From Calendula officinalis (Eukaryota > Streptophyta > Magnoliopsida > Asterales > Asteraceae), in contig OY970824.1 of assembly GCA_963853835.1 (NCBI GenBank), positions 73,728,372-73,792,371 of the forward strand: a stretch of DNA of 64,000 nucleotides, read 5' to 3'. Below, piece by piece: positions 34,001 to 48,669 of this stretch (positions are counted from its first letter, which is position 1; every line of letters starts with the position of its first letter). Below the pieces are notes generated by a model that worked only from the letters and a program-made list of their open reading frames with translations, made no database searches and was not told the origin of the DNA. A program made the translations under genes and the position numbers.

Positions 34001-36212
34001 TTGTGTATAACTTGTTATGAGCTTGGGAATGTACACGACAATAATGAATCTTGATAAAATTGACGGGTTAGCTATGTCATTTGTGATAAACAATGTTACG
34101 GGCTTTTGTAGGCCAACTGTGTTATGTGATAATATGGCTAAGCCAAATGTGTTGTGTCCGGAACAACACTTTGTTATTGTTGGTTGGGGTCAGCCGTGGC
34201 TGGATCGGGTTGGGGCCTTGTGCCGTCAACCATGATTAACGGTGAATACCGGTTGGGGCCTTGTGCCGTCAACCATGGTTAATGTCTTCCCTCAACATTG
34301 TTTGGGCTCTCAGTTTCCCGCTGATCCCGAGGAGTTAGTGCTCCCGTAACGTAATGGTGGACCGCTACCCGCTCACCCACTGGCGCGGTTGATGTGACTG
34401 GTTTCCCCAGTATGGATCATTGAGCCGGGCTAACTACCCTGCAAGATGTGACTCCTACTGACTATACCAGTGCATCGTTATGTGTTAGGATAGCATTGCT
34501 TGTTACTACATGATATGATGTTTCTATTTTGATAGTTATGTTTAATCGTTACTCACTAGCTTTTATAGCTAACCCCTATACCCTTCCCATGTGCAGGTAA
34601 TTAGTAGATGACGGTGAGGATGGGTGCTATATACCAGATAGTATACATAGCTTTTGGGAACACCATTATGCATGCTTTTGTTTATAATAGGTTGTAATGG
34701 TTGGTTGATAATCCGGTAACACCATATGGCTTTTGAAAACTTGTTTGAAGTTTTTGTAAACATATTATATAATTTCCGCTGTTTTTGTAAATACGATATA
34801 TTTTGGAACAAACAGGTTATGGAAAGATTCTATTTTCAAACGAAACCACGCAATTTCAAAACTCTGAAATTTAATTAAAAAAAAATTTGGCTTGAAAATC
34901 GCGGTGTTACATCGGGTTTGCTAAAACGGGTTTTATAAGTTCAACACTTTTCCGGCAGAATCTGCCCTCCTGTTCTCGGTTGTTTCTGACCTGTTTAAGA
35001 TACCTTTTTGGATTTTTAGCCCGCGTAGGGACCTTGTTTTCTGAGTTAGCTTTCCAATGCCGCAACCTTCTCGTCAATCTGATTTACGGTTTAAAAGTTA
35101 TACCCATTTTAATATGTTGCTGTTAGGAACTTCACCTTTGCAGCATGTCTGTCTTGTGACACCATTTTGAGACCCTTAGAGTCTGATTTTGCCACTGACC
35201 GTCTCACACTGATTTTTAGTTCTGGTTCTCTAGCTTATGTGGTAAAAAGTTGGGGAAAATCTATGGAGTCGTTTATGAGTTATGGCAATTATCGTGAGAC
35301 TGACGGGTGCTGCCAGCTTTTCTAAAATAAGATCTTGGGTTGGATTTTAATTCGGGGTTTTTCCTTTCATGTTTTAGGACCGTCTAAGAGATAACCTGGT
35401 ATGCTTTTGACTGTTAGAGATCTTTGGAGCTTACGTATTCCAGGTGGGTATTCTCACCGTGTATTCAGTTATAATGTTATACATGCATGACTTACGTGTT
35501 ACTTTACTTGCACCATATATGCTATTTGAGTTCTATATGTTATCTGAGTATCTGAGTCTGAGCATCTGTGTTTATAATACTGATCTGAGTATCTGTGTTA
35601 CTACCTGCTAGGGTATCTGAGATAATTATGTTAAAGAGATAAAAACATAATAACACACATCTGAGTTTTGGCTATATGCCTATTTGGGATCACCTCCCGT
35701 CTGAGTTTTGGGATCACCTCCCGTCTGAGTTTTGGCTTACGCCTATCTGAGGTGTGAGGAGGGGCGATCTACCCGAATCACACAAGCGCGCTATATAAAT
35801 TAAAATCCGAGTAATAAAATCTGAGTAATAAAATCTGAGAAATAAATCTGAGTAATTAATTGAGTAGATTCTGAGTAAGAGTACACCGATGTGCCCTCAT
35901 GTGTTGTATGTTATGATTGTTTACATTTTGAGATTATTCACTCAGCTTCCCAGCTGACCCAAATCTCCCCTATTGTATCAGGTACCAGCGAAGGAAAAGA
36001 GAAGGTGGACGGTTGACTGCTGTATCTTCCCAGTGCTGATGTGGATAACATTTAATATTTTAAAACACTTTATGTTATTTAAACTATTTCCGCATTAAAT
36101 ACATTTTTAAATGAAGATATTAATTGGATTTAATTATTCAAGTTATTGGGACCTTTTTATTAAAATCTTGTATTTAAAATTTTTAAATTTTTACGAAATT
36201 TTGGGTGTTAGA
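31020..36212 (+). repeat. Left LTR of element A (interrupted by solo LTR D)
   Basis: The native parts are 31020-32537 and 34917-36212, matching 40446-41950 plus 57977-59265 with roughly 1% differences by eye. A 27-bp phrase containing GATCACCTCCCGTCTGAG is present twice here (about 35688-35730) and once in the right LTR. The last bases read GTTAGA instead of GTTACA. Confidence 0.9.
32538..34911 (+). mobile_element. Solo LTR D
   Basis: The 2374-bp unit starts TGTAACATCCTC and ends GCGGTGTTACA. It is flanked by TCGGG at 32533-32537 and 34912-34916. The right LTR of element A shows the uninterrupted target (GGGTCGGGTTTGC), proving the insertion. There is no primer-binding site or coding remnant, so it is a solo LTR. 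It contains a short tandem repeat with GGTTGGGGCCTTGTGCCGTC twice (about 34210-34276). Orientation is inferred from a GAGGTGAGTACC motif (about 33924) like those in the other LTRs. Confidence 0.88.
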
Positions 36213-36215
36213 AGT

Positions 36216-36227
36216 TGGTATCAGAGC
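36216..36227 (+). promoter_or_regulatory. Primer-binding site of element A (initiator-Met tRNA)
   Basis: TGGTATCAGAGC, complementary to the 3' end of plant initiator Met tRNA, lies three bases after the LTR. It fixes the element as plus-oriented. Confidence 0.92.
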
Positions 36228-39200
36228 TCTGACTTGAGGGATTTGGATTCATAAGGGGTGAATTCAAACTCAAGTTTGAGTATTGAGTTTTAAAATGAGT
36301 AAAAATATTTTTCTGAGTAAAGATTCCACATCAAGTATATAGCATGTCACGTCGACCTCTCGTTTCCTACTGCCGGTAATATTTAAGAATTTTTATTTCT
36401 TTGAGAATTTTGTTATATTCTGAGTTTTGATGAGTGACAAACTATGAGAATTGCTGTTTTTATTTTGAGCATAATTCTGATTTAACTCTGAGTGTATTTC
36501 ACGACGTCGATCGCTTTTCCAAGTATAACCTGTGAGAAAATGAAGAAGTTATTAATATTAAAGAGGAGTAATAAATCTTTCGTTTAGAGAAGACACTTAA
36601 TATAACGAGCTATTAAAACGAGTACATAAGAGATTATTAAATCAAGTTGACTAAGAATAATTTACTTGAACGAGGGTTTATCAAGTTGGATAAGGAGGAA
36701 TTATTAACTCGAGAAAATGAGAAATAATTATATTTGAGCTAAACGAGAAAATATCAAACCTAAAATTTTGAGAAATGCTTTTATAAAATAAGTATGCAAA
36801 TAAGGAGTTACAAATTTTGAAGGGAAAATAATACAAGTTCCCAATTTAGTGAAACACCTAATAAAGTTAATGTAAAATTTCAATTATTAAAACGCGGTTG
36901 TAAGAGGAATACAATTGACAATTTATAAAGCAGGGATGAGAATCGAGGTTAAATAATCAAAAGATGTATTAATGTGAAATTTCAATAGAATGTCTTAAAA
37001 AGATAATTTATATGAGGAAATCTTAATGAAATGAAGAGCTACCAAAATGAAGCATTTGGGGAAATTAGTAATTTAAATTAAACAAGACAATACTAAAACA
37101 AGAGTATAAGAAATAATAAAGCACTAGTAAAAGAGAAATTTTAAAAGGGTTGTGAGATTTAATAAATTTCATTTAACGGGAAAATGTTAAGCATCGTTTT
37201 TTTAAAATGATATAACAGAGTATGTTAATTAATAACACGTGATGAACAACAACATAGGAATAGTAATTAAAAATGTAATTAAGGGATATTTTTTCTCACA
37301 AGAAAAATAAAATTAAAGAATTTTTTTTTAAAAGGATAACATCGAGTTGATTTAGAGATATAAAAATAATAATAATAATAATTAAAATAAAGGTTTATTA
37401 AATTGAGCAATGAGGGAGGTACTAAATGTATAATGAAGATCAGTGAATCAAACTCAAATGAGGATATCGAGTGATTATAAGATAATTATCTAGAGCATCA
37501 TGTTAATGAGACACGAAGTATTGAGAAAATCTTTATGCTAAGAAAATAATAAACTGAAATTTATAAAATTGAGTTCAAATGAGAAACCCTTTAAAGTATG
37601 TAATTTAAATAGATGAGTGTAAAAATCCATGATTTCTAAATGTGAATAATGAGCTCAGTGAGAGATTATTAAGTTAATGCAGAGATATTAAATAAACTAT
37701 ATAAGTTTATTATACTTACTGACCGAGAATTGCTGAGTCGAATTAAGTAGAAATTATTAATGTTTATATTAAAGTGAAGTAAAGGGAGACTATTATCATG
37801 AATTCAGAGATGACCTATTAAAAAAAGATGAATTAAAAGAGCTTATGAGTTATATTATGTTCTGAGTTAAAAAGTTAAAACCATAATGAAATATTTTTGG
37901 CTGACTGCCTTTTGCTGTGTGCATTTCTGAGAAATTTTTATAACATTTTGAGTACACACAGCTGAGTGCATATCTGTGTTTATTAGATATGAAAATAATA
38001 ATAATAATAATAATAATAAATTTTCTTTCTTCTGAGTGTGATTGTTGGCGGATTTTTATGTGGGAAGTTGTGTCGAAAGTAATAGAGGGCCCCTATTACC
38101 GTGTACACACAAGACTTTTGGTTGGTTATGGGGAGATTTTGAGGGGAACGATGGACCAATGCTTGTTATTGTGAACTTAGCATGCGTATCCTAGTTGCTT
38201 GAGTGATTATATGTTCGTCTGTTTTATTTTGGTAGAGAATGTCAGCTTCAAACTCGAGGATGAGTTTTTCTCCAAGTGGGATTGAGTAGGGGTAAAAAGA
38301 GAAATTGCCAAGAAATACTTATCATTAACTATTACTTATAAATATTATGGGCATGATGCTTATGCATGGAGATTTTATTTTCTGAGAAACACATACATGG
38401 ATATAGAAATTATAAGAGTAATTGTCAAACTGAGTAACTGAGAGTGATTAAGTTCACTGTAATTATTGAGTCGATAACTCGCGGTAATTGAGGAATTAAT
38501 AAATTTAGTTAATTGGGCTAAGTATAATTGTGCAAATGAGAAATAACAAATATTATAACTATATAATTAATGAAATAATGAGAAGTTATAAAGTAATGAG
38601 AATTTATTAACGGGATATGAGGAAATGAGTTAAAATGAGGCTGTTAATTGGAGTTGGTAATGAATTATTAAAACCAGTTCAAATGAGAAAATTTCATGTA
38701 GATTGATTATTGAGTAATTTTAAGTTATAAGAAATTGATAAATCAAGTTACATGAACAAGTTACTAATATTAGTTAAAAGAGAAAAGTTTTAAATTAACG
38801 GGAAGTTTTATTCAAATTTTTTTGAAGTGTTATAAAGTTTTTATGAGAAAGTTTTATTTGTGAGTAATATATCTTAGTTAGAAATATCGAATAATATATT
38901 TTATTATTAATTCATGAGTATTTAAAGGTTTTTATGAGAAAATTTTATTCATGAGTAATATATTTAATTTAGAGTTATCAAATAATATATTTTATTATTA
39001 ATGATTGAATATTTAAAAATTTTGAGGTGTCATAAAAATTTTATGAGTAAATTTTAATTGTGAGCATTATATTTTAATCAAACAATATATGTTATTACTA
39101 AATTATCGAATGGAGAGTAGTTAGTGAATTGAGTAAATGGGGAATATAATAAGTGAAGTTAACAATAAAATTATGTTGAATTAATGAGAATTTTTAAAAG

Positions 39201-40445
39201 ATGAGAAAGTATTAAATTAGTGATCAATGAGAAAATCTTTAAATCGGCAATAAGGGGTAATTGTGTATTGAGTAAATGAGAACTAATGGATTGATTCGTA
39301 AATCGGGTAATGAGAAATCAGTGGAATAAGTGTATAAAAATTTAATTGAAACTTTTCTTAGTAAAAAAATAAAAAATAAAATGAGCAATATGAGTTTAAA
39401 GAGTAAATGTGTGGTTGAAATAATCAAGAGAAAGTTATAAGTTGACTTGTGGGAAGCCATTAAACTAAGTTTGAAATAAGTTGTTAGTATAGACTCCGGT
39501 GAATTAAAAGCCGAGTTATAGTTATGAGTTTGCTTCTACGTTAGATTTCTGAGCTTGCTTCTGGGTTAGATTTCTGAGTTTGCTTCTGAGTTAGATTTCT
39601 GGGTTATACTTCTGAGTAAAATACATGAGTTGCTTACTTTGTGAATACACATCCTGTGCATTATGAGTATATGAGAATTATGTGTGATATGTACATATCT
39701 TGTGAATAATTTCCTGTCTTTGTATTAAAACTGATAATGGTGTAAACCACTATATTGCTTCTTATGCCTTATGCAAACTGGTGTCCCTAGAGAGTAGAGG
39801 ACATTTCTGATATAGAATTGACAATAATAAGATTTTGCATGTTGCAAACATGTATAAGTGATTATTTGATGGAGCTGTGCGGGAAGTAATGTCCCATAAA
39901 TTTATTGCTATCGCCATAAGAGGGCCGTGTGTGATTTTGGAGAGGGATTGGATGACCTAGTACTACGCCGAGATCATTTGACATCATCAACAAATTGGTA
40001 GCAAACTTCCAAGTGGAGTTGAATCGGAGATTCAACACGACGTTAATCGCTGGGTGATGGGACCGTGTCCGGCTACGAGAGTAAGAAGACATCTTCAGCA
40101 GAGTATCGTGGGTTATTTCGCGCATGTTATCGACCATTTTCAACGATAAACCAAGTTTCTTAGAGAGCGTTCCGATTTTAGCCTTATCGACTTGCGACGC
40201 CAGAGATGGAAAAGTTTTCTGAACAGTGCAGGATTTTCAAGAGCATGAGTTCAGTCGACCGAGTAGATCACCCTGAGGAACTCCATCTTATTCATAACAC
40301 TTTTCATGTTCCCGATTGAGGGAGGTTTTCGTTGTCGAGTCTGTGGTAGTGCCCTAAGAGCATGAGTCTGAAAAGCGAGATCGCTATCCCGAGTTTTTCC
40401 GAGAAATGACTTCGGGGACGAAGTCTGATTCAAGTGGAGTTGAGT
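36228..40445 (+). pseudogene. Decayed internal region of element A
   Basis: The 4.2 kb is AT-rich and broken by stops in every frame. It holds (AAT)n runs at about 37366-37382 and 37991-38018. It also holds a tandem repeat of GAGTTTGCTTCTG(A/G)GTTAGATTTCT type at about 39525-39620. Near the end, 40272-40314 reads PEELHLIHNTFHVPD, matching the conserved PPELQGVHDTFHVS of the polyprotein of element C. That is the region after the integrase core, so this was once a Ty3 gag-pol element. Confidence 0.7.
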
Positions 40446-41950
40446 TGTAACACTCCAAAATTTTCAGTAATTAAATATTATTTCTTTTATTAATTTAAAT
40501 TATATAATAATTACTTCTATTATTAAATGACGAATGCGTATCGTAATTATAATATTAAATGAGATATATGTGGGTTGTTGACCGTTTTCATTTTTTAAAA
40601 TCCCGTAGCGTGAGTGTCGGGTCGTAGACACTTCGAGGCCGGCCAAGGGCCCGGGCCGAACCAATCATTTTTCCCTTCTTTTATTTCGGTTCCAAACCTG
40701 CGATCTTCAAGTCCATCTAGAAGTGTTTGTTTTGGGCTGGTGTGACTAGTGTGAAGTCCAACCCGAGAAGAAGTAGATGATGGGCTCCAGCCTTTAAGAG
40801 TTAGCACGCCATCTGGTGGGTAAATAGCTGGCAATCGTTAATTTTCTTTCACCCTAAGCAGCCTTGAAGTTGAACACCTCCAAATCTCCAATCGCAATCC
40901 CTATTGTCCTCTTGTGCATCCGACGCCAATCAGAGGAGCAACCGAGTTGAGGATCGAGCAACCATTTGAGCAATCTTGAACCAATGTCGGTAAAATCCTT
41001 GCCTTGCTTCTTCATTTCCCCCCCCCCCTTTTGTTCTTCTGGAATTAATTGGTTGCGCATAGGGTTTGGGAAATCGGGATGCTTCCCTGTTCATGTTAGC
41101 ATCAAAACTCGATTTTTAATCCAGGTTTTAATTGTAATGTCGTTTTGTCCTTGTAATACATCTCGAGTAATAATTTCGGCAGATTAGCATATAAGGCCAA
41201 GCCGGAGAGCTGAATTGAACCAGAGATCGAGTGGCATCTGAATCTGTGGTTGATTTCGAGATTTAATCCGAGTTGGGTTTAGAGTTTCGTGATTTATTGA
41301 TTCGGTAACGATGGTACTTCGATTTTCTCTCATTCGTTTTTTTTTTTGCTTTCGCCAATTTATTAATCCACGTTTTTATTTTATGTCGGCTTTGAGCAGC
41401 AAGAAACCACAAGTTGTGGTCAATCAGTGACTCTAGAATCGAGCAGGAGAGTTCCACTGGGTTTGAAATTGTGGTTGATCGAGTGGTGAATATCGAGTCG
41501 TAACTCGGTTCATTTCGGTAGTTTCCTATTCTTTTTATTCCTTTAACTCGTGTGTTATGCATATTGTGTAGGGGAGACGAGGGTATAGGGACCAAATCTC
41601 TCGGGTTTTAATATGTCATCGTTGTCTTATCAAAATTATTTGATTCGGGTTTTAGTTGGTGGTTTTCATTCGTGCTTGTTATTGGTTATTGGTTCGGTTT
41701 TGTTGTCCTAACTTGTTTTTTGTAAAAGGGTGAATTGTCCAAAACAGTCTTGAGGATTATGTTCAGGGTTCGGGCTTGTTTTATCATTTTGTTAAACCTG
41801 TCTAATAAACCGAGGTGGGGAAACCGAACCTGTAGGGTTCTCGGTTTCCCAATCGGGAAACTTTTTACCATCAAGTTTTAGAAACCATTCATAATTTGAC
41901 GAAAATAATATTTTTAAACTGTCGGGTATCAAATTCTAAATGTTCGGTTT

Positions 41951-43658
41951 TGTAACACCTCAATTTTTATAACAAACATTTTTCCAAAATATACCATTTT
42001 ATAAATAGAAGACTGGTTCCAAAATATGGATTTACAAAAAACTTTGGTATGAAAATCAGAGTATGAGGTTTGGTGTTACAAAGTATATCAAAACCAAAGC
42101 TAAGCATAACTCCACTCTAATGTTCTTCTATTCTAGGCCCCGCATCTCTATCCATGCGAACCTAATTCTTCGATCCCGAACCTGAGTACATAGCAAAACA
42201 AACAAGGAGTACGTGAGACAAGAAAGTCTCGTGAGCTACATGGGTTTAGACCCCGATAAAACAACAAGTATCACATTATATATAAACATCTATATATCTC
42301 ATCATCATACATTTAGCCACCCTATTGTGACTCTATCTTTCTTGCCTCCCTAGCAAGTCTATCTAGTTATCCGGAACATCTCCAAATAACCCGCCATCTC
42401 ACATACTTATTAATCGGGGATCCCCCGCCTTAATAAGCCTTATGGTAACGGTAAGAGGGAATCGCCCAATCTACCGTTATCCGACTTCTATCCGGATCTC
42501 GTCCGGTAGGAAGCCTCCTAACACATGATGGTCCATGGGTCGATGCCCAATCCGCCCCATCCAAAGTGACCGGGGATCCCCCGAATCACCGCCAATCTAT
42601 CACTCATCATAACTTCTCGAGTTATTCCATCTAAGCCCTTGGCTATCTCATAAATCATCAAACAAGTTAGTTTTAATATTCATGATAATATATAACTAAC
42701 TCTACACACTAATAGTCTACACAATTAATCAAATAGACCAAATCACAAGTAAGAAAACATATTTCTATGGCTATGTACTCAGTAAAGTCCACACGTACTC
42801 ACCTTAGCAATTAATGCTCCAAATGTGTTCTTCACACCTAATTCCTTGCTCCAACAATCAACCAATCTTCCAAGACTTCACCAAAAGCCTAATACATCAA
42901 TCACAAGATATTTAACATCACATACTACTACCAATGTGTCCATTTATCAATAAACACCCTTTAATAACATTTTCCCCCAATTTTGATGGTTCATAAAACC
43001 CTAGGTTTAACCAACCCTTAAGATTCTTACCAATCTTGACCATACACTTGATTCTCTTGTTAAAATACCTTCTAATAAGTGTATACATCATTTATTTCAC
43101 CACTAACCATAACCCCAATAACTAGGGTTTCAAACCCAAGCCTAGAAATCCATAGATCTAAAGCTACAACTACAAAGGAGTGAAGATATACCTTTAATCT
43201 TCAACTAGGAGTGAAGTATCACAAGATTTGACCAAGAAATCAGCTCCAAATGACCCTTTGCACTCAAAATCGTATACAAACTCGCTGGGAGAGAAACTAG
43301 GGTTTGCAAATGACATAAATGAGCCAAAACCCGATTTTAATGCTCTGTCTGACGAGTTTGCGCCGCGAAAAACGAGTTCGCGCCGCGAACTTCCCTTGTC
43401 GCGAACTTTTCCCGATCGTGAGCTAGCCGTGAACTTCGATCGCCAAAAACCCCAAACTTTCTGTTCGAAGTTCGCGCCGCGAACTACCCAATGCAGCCAG
43501 GCTGCATTTTCCAACCTTTGTCTCGACCCGATTTCGTCCATAACTTTCTCATACGGTATCCAAATGACATGAAACCAGTTCCTACGTCTTTTAAATGATT
43601 TATCCTTATTTATCATATTTTCTTAGAATTTATTTAACACAAAATTTCGGTCGTTACA
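41951..43658 (-). repeat. Left LTR (3' LTR) of element B
   Basis: This matches 56264-57971. Its CG-rich cluster (43357-43490) has an extra GAGTTTGCGCCGCGAAAAAC but lacks a GATCGCGAACTACAGTTCGC segment of the other copy. Confidence 0.92.
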
Positions 43659-45980
43659 ACTATCCATCCCTTAAAAGGATTTCGTCCCCGGAATCACTCA
43701 GAAATTCCCAATCCCCAGTCGACCCGAGCATCGCGTTCCAATTCCCTTGTGGTTATTACCATCGAACTATTCCCATTACAAACGAACCGACAATATGCAT
43801 TTGACATTCACTTAATCCCGTTAGACCCGGACGGGTCAAAATCAATCTTAGGCCCTTAATAACCAAACGGGTCAGAATTGTTCAATTCGGCCATAACACT
43901 TTGAATCTTTTAATCAAACCCGATATACACACAAGAACTATATGACCCCATGTCGTCAAATCTTTGACTTAAGCACAAAGTCAACTATACCTTTACGATT
44001 TCTTTATTTACTAGAGATTCCATTAATCCTTTCACATACATACGACCGGCACATTATGCCCTCTTCATTCACTAATCACTCGAAACGAAAGTCAAAGTTC
44101 ATCCTTGACCAAGTCAACCAATTCACAAATTGACTAACCTTGACTTTTGCATAAAGTCAACCACACTTTCCCAAACCAACAAATTCCCTACTCGCGGGGT
44201 ATCATTCTCGACTTATCACTTCCGGTTACACCCATTATTGTTTCCTTAACAATCGTCCATATTTCTAAAATTCCCATCTTTTCAAATTTCTCCGAGTTCT
44301 CACATTTCCTTAAGGTCACATCAATCCTTACCGTTTCTTGACCTTCATTTGGTCACTTATACCATTACTTAGGACCATTCCAATCATCCTTGCATCACAT
44401 ATCATAATTTCACACCAGTTGACCATATCTTGGTCCCCGATAGCAATTGCTTTCTAAAAGTACTCTCTTACTCATATTCTAGAAATCGTAGGCATCCTAT
44501 ACCCATACATGGCCTAAATGCAACCCGCATTTCACCTCAAATCCTCACTTACCACGAAATCATAACAACACACATTAACCACATGGTTCTACATTCATCA
44601 CGTAAATACATAAACATTATCATACGGACATAGCAGTCCAAAAATTTAACTATCACATCAAGATGACTGGAAAGCCTCCAATCCATCAAGATCCAAGTTG
44701 TCACAGTGATTGGAACATCTCCAATCTCGGAATGGAACCATTGGGATTCGCCCAACCGATTCCACCCCCAAACATCATAGTAGCCGGGGATACCCCGAGC
44801 TAATCACCTCATTTCTTTCTTATCCTATCACGCATACTTCAATAGTATACACCTTTTCATATCACATAATTTACCACTATCTTACCCATTTAATCGTTTA
44901 TTTATTCACCATGCAATTTAGCACATTTCTCATAACATCACGTTATCATTTTCTTTCATATTCACACATTTCTCGCTGGACATACTACTTAACACGTTTC
45001 ATATAACATTACCTTTTTCATTATCACATGCCTTCAAGGCCATCACATAATGCACAAGCATTGTACCTCGCGGGTAACCAATAAAATTTCCGATTCCCAT
45101 TTACCGTCTCATTCACACACTAATCACCCTTAAACGGTTCATTTCCCTATTAATCAACTTTCCAAATCTTTTGTCACCACCGGGGTAACCATCAATCTAT
45201 TCCTTCAACCATAGTTCACCGGTCAACCCGGTCATCTTAAGTCGACCAATCGACTCCGGTCCACATTTGTAACCCATGACTCGGCACACATTGGCCCAAC
45301 ATTCCATACTCTCGTCTTTATACATCGCGATACTTGAAATACTTATTTCCCAACCGTAGTTTCACACTACCCCATGTCATATACTGTCATGCCATTACCA
45401 TAACATGTAACCCATAATTGTTTTCTCATCTTTGATATCGAATTTATTATAATTGTCAAAAACTTGACATGGCTTTATGCCAACTTTTTACCCACTCACA
45501 TTCAACAATCAAAATCCGTCGCTCCCGGCACTTATTCCTTTCCACATACATCCCATTGATGAGTCCTAAGACATCACTCTACCTTAGTCATTCTTTTCTT
45601 TACCATTCACGTGTAACAATCATTACATTACCTATCCGGCTTCTCGCCGAACATCCAAGTTCCATTTCCCCAAGGTTTCTATTCCTAGAATTTCAATCCA
45701 CATTAACATTCCTTACAAAAACTCTGTACTTCCTTGTACTACTATCCTTTGTTGAAATACATTTACCATTCTCACGGCTCATCCTTCGATACTACATAAT
45801 AATATCAATCCTTATATCCTTACTACCCGCGACACACTTGTCTATAATCCTTCAAATACATGTTTCCTTATACATAATTAACCGGGAAGACTTTTCCCAA
45901 AATAAGTCTCCACATCCTGCGACTCATTTCCAATTTCTATAGGCATCAACTCGTGCAATCAATCAAACAATTAAACCGTA
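43659..45980 (-). other. Non-coding internal part of element B
   Basis: It begins, next to the LTR, with a polypurine-tract region equivalent to that of element C (reverse AAGGGATGGATAG). The rest has no pol domain on either strand. Part of it (about 44650-45060) resembles LTR material such as that in LTR F, with phrases like GGAAAGCCTCCAATCC and GTTGTCACAGTG. It may have replaced pol by recombination. The 157-codon plus-strand frame at 45469-45942 is low-complexity and not recognised. Confidence 0.55.
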
Positions 45981-46162
45981 ATCACATAATATTTTGACTT
46001 GGTGCATACCCAACCAATCCATAGCGATAACCATATCAAAATCCTTTATCCCCACGGGCAATGAATCAACTTTAAACTTTTTCCCACTTATTTTTAACTC
46101 ACAATTTCTATAAACACATTCGACCATTGAGATTTCCCATTGGCTAACTCTATTTAACCGAC

Positions 46163-46878
46163 TTAATCTAACAATCCCGATATCACATTCAACTTTCCAC
46201 CAAATTTGTGAGACACAAACGAATAAGTAGAACCCAAATCACATAATACATGAGTTGACAACAAATTAATGAATAAAGTACCTGATACCACATCGTGCAC
46301 CTCTTTTGCTTCCTCCCGAATCAATTGGAAGGAACGCCCCATCACTGTAGCCGGTTCCGCCTTCTTTTGAGCCGTGGGCACCATTGGCTCGCTTCCCTTT
46401 TTCGGGCACACATTGCTATAGTGTCCCATCTCGTGGCACGAATAACACTCTATCTCGGAAAACGCCTTGGTTCTACAATCCCGAGCCAAATGCCCCACCT
46501 TGCCACAATTGTAGCACGCCTTCGAATCCGCTCGGCATTCGCCGGTGTGGTTCTTCCCGCACCTCTTGCATGAGGGAACACTTCCTTGCTTAGAGGAATT
46601 CGATGTGAACTTCCCCTTTTTGTAAGTTCCCGAGCCGCCCTCGGCTTTCCTTTTCTCGTCCACATGGACCCTCTCGGCATTCCTTGCCGCATTTACCTCT
46701 TCCACACCTCGGGCGGTACCAATGGCCCCATCGAGTGTGACCGCTCTCTTTACCTCCAATTGGTACTCCCAAGGTAGCCCACAAGCATACCGGACTACCC
46801 TCAATCTTTCCTCAAAATAAGTTTTTGCAACAAACGGGAGCAATCCCGTGAACTCCCTTGAGTACTCCTCAACCGACC
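46163..46878 (-). pseudogene. Element B gag C-terminal part and damaged protease
   Basis: Read leftward from the insertion site of element C, it continues gag (VEEYSREFTGLLPFVAKTY). Cysteine/histidine knuckles CKRCGKNHTGEC, CYNCGKVGHLARDC and CYSCHEMGHYSNVC follow. The protease motif reads CDLGSTYSFVS where element C has FDSGSNYSFVS, so the catalytic DSG is lost as DLG. The frame stops soon after. Similarity to element C at DNA level persists to about 45985. Confidence 0.85.
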
Positions 46879-48668
46879 TGTAACACCTCAATTTTTAATT
46901 ACAAAATATTTGCCCAAAATAAAACATTTTTCATAAATAGAAGAACTATCCCAAAAATATGGATTTACAAAAACCTTTGGTATGAATCAGAGTATAAAGT
47001 TTCGGTGTTACAAAATATATCAAAACCAAAGCTAAGCATAAATCCAATCTAAAGTTCTTCTACTCTAGGTCCCGCATCTCTATCCATGCGTACCTAAGCC
47101 TTCGATCCTGAACCTGAGTACATAGCAAAACGACACAAGGAGTACGTGAGACAAAAACGTCTCGTGAGCTACATGGGTTTAGACCCCAAGGTTAATAATA
47201 ATAACCAAATCACAATTAAACAAACAAACAAACTCATAAGCTATCATCCATCTATCTAGTCACCCTATTGTGACTCTAATACCTTGCTTTCCTAGCAATC
47301 ACACCTAGTTGTCGGGACATCCCCAACCAACTAGAACCACATTAACTTATTAACCGGGGATCCCCCGCATTAACAAGCTTCAAGGTAAAGGCAAGAGGGA
47401 ATCGCCCAATCTACCAATACCTGCCTTACTCACCGGACTACTTCCAGTTAGCAAGACTACTATCATGGAATGGGCCGATGGGGATCCGCCCAAATGCTCC
47501 CCATTCCATACCTCATGACCGGGGATCCCCCGAATCATCACATCATCTCACCATATCATAACTCGACGGTTATGTCAATCTAGCTCTCGGCTATCACGTC
47601 TATCATCAAACAAGTTAGTTCAATACAACTATCGGTATAACTAACTACTAATTACTAGTCTACACCATTAAGCAAATAGACCATAACACAAGTAATGAAA
47701 ATATTTAACAGGGCTATGTACTCAGTAAATTCCACACGTACTCACCTTAGCAATGTGATGCTCAAATCGTGTTCTTGACACCCAATCTCTTGCTTCACAA
47801 ACCAATCAACTTTCCAAGACTTCACCAAAAGCCTAATACAATTATCACAATATGATCAACATTACAATCTACTAACAATGTGTTCATCTATCTCTAGATA
47901 ACACCCAACAATCCATTTCCCCCAAATATGGTGATTATCAAACCCTAGGTTTGACCAACCCTTAAGATTCTTACAAATCATAATCATACACTTGTTTTCC
48001 TTGTTAATATACCATCTATTAAGTGTATAGACCATTTATATCACCATAATCCATAACCCCAAGACTAGGGTTTCAAACCCAACCATTAAAATACATAGAT
48101 CTAAAGCTACAAAGATCGAGGAGTGAAGATATACCTTTAATCTTCACTTAGGAGTGAAATCTATCAAGCTTTGATGAAGAAATCAACCCAAAACAGCTCT
48201 TGCACTCAAAAATCGCCAAGGGGAGAACTAGGGTTTTGAAAATGCATTAATGGTGGAAAAACCCGAATTTAATGTACTGGTCGGACTGTCTCGCGTCGAG
48301 CTCGCGCCGAGCTCGCGCCGCGAAAGGACGCGGGTTTGCCCGCTAGTCGCCGCTGTTTACCAGACTTCGCGCCCAGCTCGCGCCGAGGTCGCGTCGCGAA
48401 GTCAACGCGAAGTCAACGCGACCTTCTCGCGTTTCAGCTCTGGTCCCTCTGCTCAACCTCGCGTTTTGCTCGCGCCAGGCTCGCGCCGCGAGCCTACCTG
48501 TGCAGCAGGGCTGCACTTTTCGGTCTAGGTTTCAACACGGTTTCGCCCATAACTTTCTCGTACGGTGTCCAAATGACACGAAACCAATTCCCACAGTTTT
48601 AATATGATTTATCCATAATTATCATATTTTTATTTATTTTATTTATTTACAATTTTCGGGTCGTTACA
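46879..48668 (-). repeat. 3' LTR of element C
   Basis: 1790 bp, TGTAACACC...GGGTCGTTACA as written on the plus strand. It includes a CG-rich cluster (48286-48505) with CTCGCGCCGAGCTCGCGCCGC and GCAGCAGGGCTGC. Confidence 0.95.
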
Positions 48669-48669
48669 A

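Noticed and set aside
43194..43616. 140-codon minus-strand frames at 43194 and 57507
   Set aside because: Both are LTR copies of element B; the translation covers the palindrome cluster and has no protein signature.
45469..45942. 157-codon plus-strand frame
   Set aside because: Lies antisense in the non-coding part of element B; composition is biased to Leu/Ser/Ile and no domain is seen.
46295..46784. Several frames overlapping the gag part of element B in other frames
   Set aside because: Shadows of the cysteine-rich gag frame on the minus strand.
48250..48602. Arg/Ser-rich frames at 48250-48602, repeated at 54911-55263
   Set aside because: They translate the CpG-rich palindrome clusters of the two LTRs of C. 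Their identity reflects LTR identity, not protein conservation.
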